Origin: Sodiomyces alkalinus F11
Lineage: Eukaryota; Ascomycota; Sordariomycetes; Glomerellales; Plectosphaerellaceae
Length of the DNA stretch: 64,000 bases
Assembly: GCF_003711515.1 (NCBI RefSeq)
Contig: NW_021167083.1
Coordinates: 653,697-717,696, forward strand
Direction of reading: 5' to 3'
In this document: positions 57,807 through 64,000 of the stretch, one piece after another
Layout of the letters: every line of letters starts with the position of its first letter
Position numbering within the stretch: the stretch's first letter is position 1
Notes under the pieces: model-generated
The model's database searches: none
What the model was told of the DNA's origin: nothing
What the model saw: the letters and a program-made list of their open reading frames with translations, nothing else
Position numbers and translations under genes: made by a program

Positions 57807-60800
57807 TCTGAAGGGATTGGTAGGCTGGCTGGCTTGAGATGAAAACCGGTCGGCGGCGTAATAGAGCCGTGACGGTGTAAGCGGTGGGAAGGCCTGTATT
57901 GGATCCGAGACTCAAGAGGCGACACGAATTGGTATGCCGGTGTTAAAAGTCTGAGAAAGAAACAAGGGAAAACAGAGGCAAATAGACCGTAGTAAGGAAT
58001 GGAGAATTAGTTTAAACGCAGGTGTATCTCGTGTAAGAGAAAAGAGCGAGGCGAACTGTATCCGGGAAAGCCGCAGTCAAAGAAGAGAGCCAGCTCCCGA
58101 CAACAGTATCGAAAGACGAGTGAAGGAGAGACGTTACTAGAAGGAAGGGAAGTAAGGAGTGGATAGGATATGCAATCAAAGATATGAGAAGGAGCGACTA
58201 GAAAAACACACCGGTGGTTGATGATACGAGACAGCCCTGTAGTAGTGAAGGAAGGCGGGAAGAAAGCGGAAGAGAACAGAGGGAGAGGAGGGGAACGGGA
58301 GGGGCACCGGCCTCTCCAGAGGGGCCCCGAAGATATTAAAAGAAGAAATGGAGCAAAATGGGGCCTGTCTTGTCAAGAAGGCACCCACGACTTTCGTCTG
58401 TGGGCGGGCGGGCTAAATCGCTCGGCACACGCACTTCGCCTCGGGACACATCGGCAGGGGGTGAGCCGGATGTCTCTCTGATACAAAAGCCCATCGTACG
58501 GTACGTCTGGCGACGGTAGGGGAAAGAAACGTGTGGATTCCTGTTGCCCAGACCCTAAGACGAGGAGTGACACGGATGAAGCGGGCAGAGTGGGATAGGC
58601 AGCATCAGTTTGTCGAGTCCAGTCGACAATAGTGGAGGGTGCGGGTTGCGTGGGCTAGCGCAAGCGATACCGATGAAGCAGGGACAGGACAGACCCAGAC
58701 CCACTACGTCTGCTTCGGGAAATGGGTGGACCAGGGGTGTTTGTGTATGGAGGGGTAGGTGTGTAAGTGAGGGAGCGTGGACGTCTGGTATTCTGGGGGA
58801 GATGGGGGAGTCGAGACGAAAGGGCCGCTTGGTTGAATTTTTCAGAATGGCTGCGCCACGATACGGGCGACATCTTGATTTTATCCGTGATAGTTATTCC
58901 CCTAGCAATCGAGGGGAAAGTCGCAGGGTAGGGATGGGTATTCGGAGCACAGCCACTGACACCCCCCGCGGTTCGCTAACGACTGATGTAGATATAGAGT
59001 AGAGGAGAAGAATCAGGAAGTGAGAGTAAGAGTTTGGGATGTAGCCCAGACTCTTGACACGTGACTTCGCCAGTCGAAGACGAACGATGTAGTCAAGGCC
59101 GACTACATTGGCCTTAAGCGGCAGTGAACTGTTTTAGGGCCGTTGCACGTAGCAGTAAAACCCAGGGGTTGGGGCTGAGCGATCGATCGTATGATGAAAG
59201 CCGTCATGTGCAGCTAAGGCCAGGAGATGCCTTGGTACCGATCGAGTTGAGGCGGAAACCAGTAGCACACAATTCAGCCATGACCCAGAAGAAACAGAAT
59301 AACAGAGAAACAACAACGTGCTGGGAAAGCTGCGAAACCGTTAACGGTTGCTGTAAGGGGCAGGGTAGCTGGACCTGAAAAGAAACATAACGGGTGAATT
59401 TCAGGGGCAGGCGAAAGGTTGAGACGGTGGCGCCCATAACCCCGGATCGGGAAATGTAGAAGAAGTATTCTGGGAAGAAGAGAAAAAGAAAAAGAAAAAA
59501 AAAAGGTCCGTGTGTTAGGGCCCAAGGGAGTGGACTGCATCCGCATCGGGGAGTACTTTTTACAGTGAGCCGAGACCCTAGTTAGTAGCCGTGGAAAATT
59601 GTCCGACAGTGTGACGAGACGGCATAGGATTGTCGGCCACCTGTCCTTTTATTAATCAATGCCGTCGGTGTGAAGGATCAAGAGGGAAGCGGGCCGCCTC
59701 CAGCATCTCTCTTTAGACAGGTAATGAGGAAGGGCGAGCGCGTCGAAAGCCTGACCACATAGGTAATTTGGAGATTTGCACTTAGCGAGGGGCTGGGCAC
59801 GTAGAGCCACAGGACTGATAGACACTACGAGGGAATGATGTGGTCTGCGATGTGTTCTCGGCGACGGCGACGTCGAGACGTCGAGGCACTAAAATGTGAG
59901 CGACGTTTGAAGTTTCCCCACGGAGATGGGCCGTTACACGTTTTGATTAGCCGCCGCTGAGGTAAGCGTACGACAGGGGAAGCGCAAACGAATGTCACAC
60001 AGACACCACTTCTTTCTCCATCTCTGCCACCAAAACCGCACACCCTGGGATGCCTAAATATAGCATTATGACGTTATATATTCAGATCATATAGCTATTG
60101 ATGAATATACTCTAACCAGAAGCACTCAAAGAGACTCGTGTACGAAATAGATTTTTCCTCTCCAGCTTTAACTACCTACGTTGTACACTACCTTAAGGTA
60201 GATCAATGGGAGACCGTCCATCGCTATGTAAGCAAAGTACTATTACACTAGTCCCAGAACAGTTTAGAGGAGTTTCGGGAAGAGACGTATCCGTCTCAGA
60301 TCTGTTGCAGAGATGGTCTGGGGTTAGTGGGTCCGGTGCCTAGACGGGTACCTCTAATTTTAGCACTAAGATCTGCAGGTACGGGTTACGGAGTACATAC
60401 AGGTTTGTAGTACCTGCAGCTCGGGACCATTGGTGCCAACCTCCGTGCACCGTTCGTCCTTATTATCTTCACCACCTAGCCATTATAACAGGAGTTTGGT
60501 CAGCAATTCTTTAGTCTTGACGTGTAAGACTTCACAGCCAGACACCCCCGGTACGAGTATAGCCGCTCCTATTTTGATGAAACGTACTGGTGCGAGATAT
60601 CTCGAAGTCTCGTGGCGCGGTGTAACGGCCAGTGGGAAAATAGTCCCTGGATACTTTATTCATTTTATTCGTCCATAGACACTTTCCATGTCTACCTTAT
60701 GGTAGCTGGCTGGGGCACGAAGTACGCTATCACTTATTATCACTAACTCTGCGACTTACGGTTCCTCCGAATTGCGACTTTGGCTGTCTGTGTGTAGCTG

Positions 60801-63296
60801 GCACGGCTACTGCTAGTGCCCGGAACCACGTGGAAGTCCAACTATGTATGGTTGGGTTTCTCGTCTCTCCTTATACAACTGGTTGGTGAAGTACGGGCCA
60901 TTGTAACCGATTCAAACGCATTCTCCTCCGTTATTATAGGCTGGGCTCAGTCCGAATCTGGATTCCCCGCCAGTTACTAGTGAGTATAGGACGACGGGTT
61001 AGTCTGTCTTAATCTTATTTTCGTCGAGCGCATGACACACCAGGTCTGTTTTCTATGTAATTTGATTCGCGGACAAGAGAGCATAGTAATATTGTGTTAT
61101 TGCACTTCGATCCAGCATTTCCATATTTTACCCATCCGATCGTTGCCTCGTCTAAGTGTTAGAACCGCCAAATTTAAGGCTAGAACCGTTGTTTTCAGTA
61201 GTTCTCTCCTCTAGCCCAGCTAGAATAGGCACTCCAGGACAGTCCGCAACCTATTCTTCAAAGCCGACGAACCATTTCCCTTCATACGTTGAGCAAAGTC
61301 GACAAGAATGTTGGGCATTAGTAAGAATAAAACGCAAAGTGGCCAGCCCCAACAAGATCCCAAATGACAACACAATTGATATGGAATGCGTTGCCGACGT
61401 CACAGCATGAGTTGGCTTTTCAAGAAGCACCTAAAAAGAGGACCACTTTGATTGTTGAGGGGGAGGAGAGTTGGAGGGGTAATTAAACTGGTGCACAAGA
61501 GAAGTGTCCAAGCGTCCTTCAATATCGGCGAGTCCGGGCTCGAGAGGGCGGGGGCCAACCGAAGCAGAACAACGGAACAAGAAGTCCCACTTCCATGGCA
61601 GACGGTATTTGCAATGGGGAATTATCACCTACAATGCATGAAAATTGCCCAACTCCCTGGACCCTGGCTCCTCGACAGCCAGCTTCAACGATCTATCTAT
61701 GCGTTTTCCCGCAAAATGCAGTGCAGATCGCAGCTCGTATAGGGTCACAATCCCGCAAGGCCCCCCACGTCTTGTGGTCCCTCGAATTCGCATCTAATAT
61801 CGATTCTGACCTATTCGTACGCGATGCACGGTATGCCATCAACATCGGATGGGTTGTCACAGTCGCAAGATTGGATCAGATGGAAGTTGATTTCCTTATG
61901 GGAAATCACCCCCAATACAGCAGGAAACGTGCCAATCCATCTTTGCTCATCATGCTCAGGGACACGCGGCGAGAGACGGGTAGATCTTTCGCATCATCGA
62001 CTAAGCTGGTTGGCAGGACGGATCTACCGCCATGACATCCTCGTCCATGTGGTAATTCAGCAGAATTCTCTCAGAGGAAGGAATGCGGGGTCTAGAACCC
62101 TAGACCTCCCTTGTTCATCTGAATTTGACCAAACGTCTGTGTGGCAATGGCAACATGGGACGTCAAAAAATAATCTCAGGTAACTCCTGGGCTGTCATGC
62201 ATTGGCATTCACTGGGGCCACCCGCTATTCTGGTACGGTTAGACACCGGTCCTATAGAGGCATGTGACTATGCTTGGATAAGACATCCTATCGCCTCCGT
62301 GGTCAACCAGGGTGTTACCAGGATGATATATTAACAGTACAGTACACAATATATCAGGAGCATAGTTGGTTATCTATCGAAAGGGCTCTCAACGTCAACA
62401 CTGTAGGCGTATGATACGGGACAGATTGTCTTTATATTCGATATCTACTCGCACAAGATGCCAGCATAACCTGGGATAAGACTCACTTCTCTGTCTGCTG
62501 GCGCAAAAAGACTGGTACTCCTGCCGAGAGCTGGCCGGCCTGAGAATCCACTAAAGGCTTCAACAGTCGTCCAACGCCCAGGCGCTTGAGCCCACGGCAT
62601 CCTATAATTGTGAAAGGTCAGAAAGACTCGATATATATATCCCGCATAGTCCACTGAGTGTTCTATCTGAAGCGCTGGGCTAGTAAGTATATCGCCTTGT
62701 TCCGCGGAATTTCCGTGTACATAACCATAATCTCATGCACCTACTAATTAATCGTGATTGCCTCCTCACGTGTAACCCCGAGAGTGAGTATCTGTTGACC
62801 CAGTCTAACTCTCTATTCACCCCAAACGCCTCTTCGAGTCGGTGCAATGAATGTTCCATAGTCACTTTCTTTGATCACTGAAGTGGTCATGTGAGATTGA
62901 CAACGCAGGGGGTTGAAAGAGTATAAAATAAGGTATGAAGTTCCATTTTCCTGTAGTAAACAACCAGTCATAGAGATGTAGGTCACGATATAGACACATC
63001 GTATCCCACATCCCACGACAGGAATTTCGCGTGTCCTTAGAATCGAGTTGTTGTGTAGGGGCTGAGATTTGAATGAAGCACGCCTAGCCATGAAATAAAA
63101 GTGTTTATCGACTTGTCAAACAGTATTAACTTGCAAAATTAGAAAAATGCAAACAACGACAAGCCTGGGGGGCGGGCAGTCTCGCCGGAGGCAGTCAACT
63201 TCCCAGTGAATTGTATGCAAAGCAAACCTCCAGAGGTTGACGATATTGTGGATTACCATTGGCTAACTTAATGCCCAAGCACCAACTACGGAATCA
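57807..63296. other. 5.5-kb gene-poor region
   Basis: From 57807 to about 59600 the sequence is the leader or promoter side of the Rua1-C gene. From about 59700 to 63250 it is more AT-rich, and its ORFs are short and domain-less; the longest is a 146-codon plus-strand frame at 61595-62035 that I cannot match to anything. TACGGAGTA lies at 60387. A 7-bp perfect hairpin lies at 62089-62106. No transposase or reverse transcriptase motifs were seen, so I cannot call a mobile element. Confidence 0.5.
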
Positions 63297-64000
63297 CTAC
63301 TTGTCGTTCAACTTTCGCCATACCTCGCTCTCTGCAGCTGCCAGATTCTTCCCAGCGGTCCGAGCCCACCTCTTCGCTGTGTCCCATACGCCGTCGTCGT
63401 CCTCGTCCATGAAACTACCCTGTTCTGCAGTCCCCATCGAAGCATTGTGCCCGCTTGGTTGATAATTCCTGAAGCTATCCGAAGCAACGCTTTGTTGGTA
63501 ACCCGGCGGGTGAGAATAATCGTTTCTCGATGTGCTTCCCAGATTGACCGGAACAGGCCTAACCAACTGAGGTGTGTTCGTCGATGTACCCGAGCCTAGC
63601 CGAGTGGAATACGAGGTTGTCGGAGGCGGCATCGACATCTGCGCTGGGAATGGAACGCTGGCCGTAGATGCAGGCGTTGGTTGTGGAGGCTGGTATATCT
63701 CTCCCACCCTTGGAGGCGGGGGGACCTTGGTGCTTCCAGGAGGAGTTGGAACGGCTCCCGGCTGCGGAGGCGGAGGTCCGGTGTCATTTTGCTGCTGGGT
63801 TCGCGTGGGAGGAGGAGGAGGCGGTGGTGATGCTTGTGCGGTGCTAGTCGGTGCAGGTATGGCTGGCCTGGCGCCAGGCTGTGCGGGTGGATATGGTTGA
63901 GCGCTGGTCGGGGAGAGTTCTGGCCCCGTCAGCCTGATAGAACCAGCTTGAACTGGTTGAGCCTCCGAGTTTGCTGTCTTAGGAGTTGTCCCCTGTGCTT
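63297..64000 (-). CDS. Proline-rich protein, C-terminal part only
   Basis: The frame is open from the right edge of the window to the TAG at 63297, giving the last 233 or so residues of a longer protein. It is rich in Pro, Gln, Thr and Ser (PPPPPPTRTQQ, PPPPRVGEIYQPPQ) and ends in a distinct helical tail: DEDDDGVWDTAKRWARTAGK then NLAAAESEVWRKLNDK. Tails like this occur at the end of some fungal WW- or SH3-domain adaptor proteins, but no such domain is inside the window, so I do not name it. The GTG at 63707 is not a start; the same composition continues upstream without a break. Confidence 0.7.
   Translation of the reverse strand, partial: AQGTTPKTANSEAQPVQAGSIRLTGPELSPTSAQPYPPAQPGARPAIPAPTSTAQASPPPPPPPTRTQQQNDTGPPPPQPGAVPTPPGSTKVPPPPRVGEIYQPPQPTPASTASVPFPAQMSMPPPTTSYSTRLGSGTSTNTPQLVRPVPVNLGSTSRNDYSHPPGYQQSVASDSFRNYQPSGHNASMGTAEQGSFMDEDDDGVWDTAKRWARTAGKNLAAAESEVWRKLNDK

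Noticed and set aside
61595..62035. 146-codon plus-strand ORF
   Set aside because: I could not recognise any domain, other frames are open nearby, and the region is AT-rich and gene-poor. It is left as unassigned.

Overview
The window is nuclear DNA of a filamentous ascomycete, most likely a sordariomycete. The evidence is short introns (about 45-150 nt) with GT...CTAAC...AG architecture, GC-rich coding sequence between AT-richer, pyrimidine-tract-rich intergenic DNA, and the gene set itself: a Q-rich VID21/EAF1 scaffold, a poly-Q fungal PKA catalytic subunit, a fungal CorA-like family member and a Rua1-C domain protein. It is an assembled contig with two N gaps (28788-28812 and 41768-41777). 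I support 18 gene loci, about one per 3.5 kb.

Layout. 1-8.5 kb: an NTF2/RRM/RGG protein of the G3BP type (+), then 5 kb without genes, then a PH-domain protein (+). 9-14 kb, all minus strand: kinetochore NNF1, a small secreted protein built from a duplicated Cys motif, and a MAPEG membrane protein. 14.8-15.6 kb: a truncated, frameshifted GH28 pectinase relic (-). 17.9-27.9 kb: VID21 (+) and a PUM-type PUF repressor (-), tail to tail. 28-33 kb: no gene seen. 33-36.7 kb: a compact trio of an NSRP1-like splicing protein (+), TIM13 (-) and an L-type lectin (+); the last two share a 490-bp divergent promoter. 39.3-49.4 kb: PKA catalytic subunit (+), CorA-like membrane protein (+), PI-specific phospholipase C (+) and LEU2 (-). 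50.4-57.8 kb: a PHD-finger protein (-) and a Rua1-C domain regulator (-). 57.8-63.3 kb: mostly empty. At the right edge a proline-rich protein (-) runs off the window.

There is no cluster, operon or mobile element. The genes are a normal eukaryotic neighbourhood: chromatin (VID21, PHD protein), mRNA control (G3BP-like, PUF, NSRP1-like), signalling (PKA, PLC, PH protein), mitochondrial import and secretory traffic (TIM13, lectin), and leucine synthesis (LEU2). PKA and PLC lie about 4 kb apart, separated by the CorA-like gene; I infer no functional link from this.

The most useful observations are gene-model details that simple ORF calling misses: the PKA C-terminal FxxF exon, PUF and VID21 first exons, and an unresolved PHD-protein start. 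Others are the internally duplicated secreted protein, damaged N-terminal reading frames in the CorA-like gene and GH28 relic, short dispersed intergenic motifs (GGTACC/CCTA-rich and TACTCCGTA), and tiny upstream ORFs before PKA. I did not find a convincing previously undescribed system.
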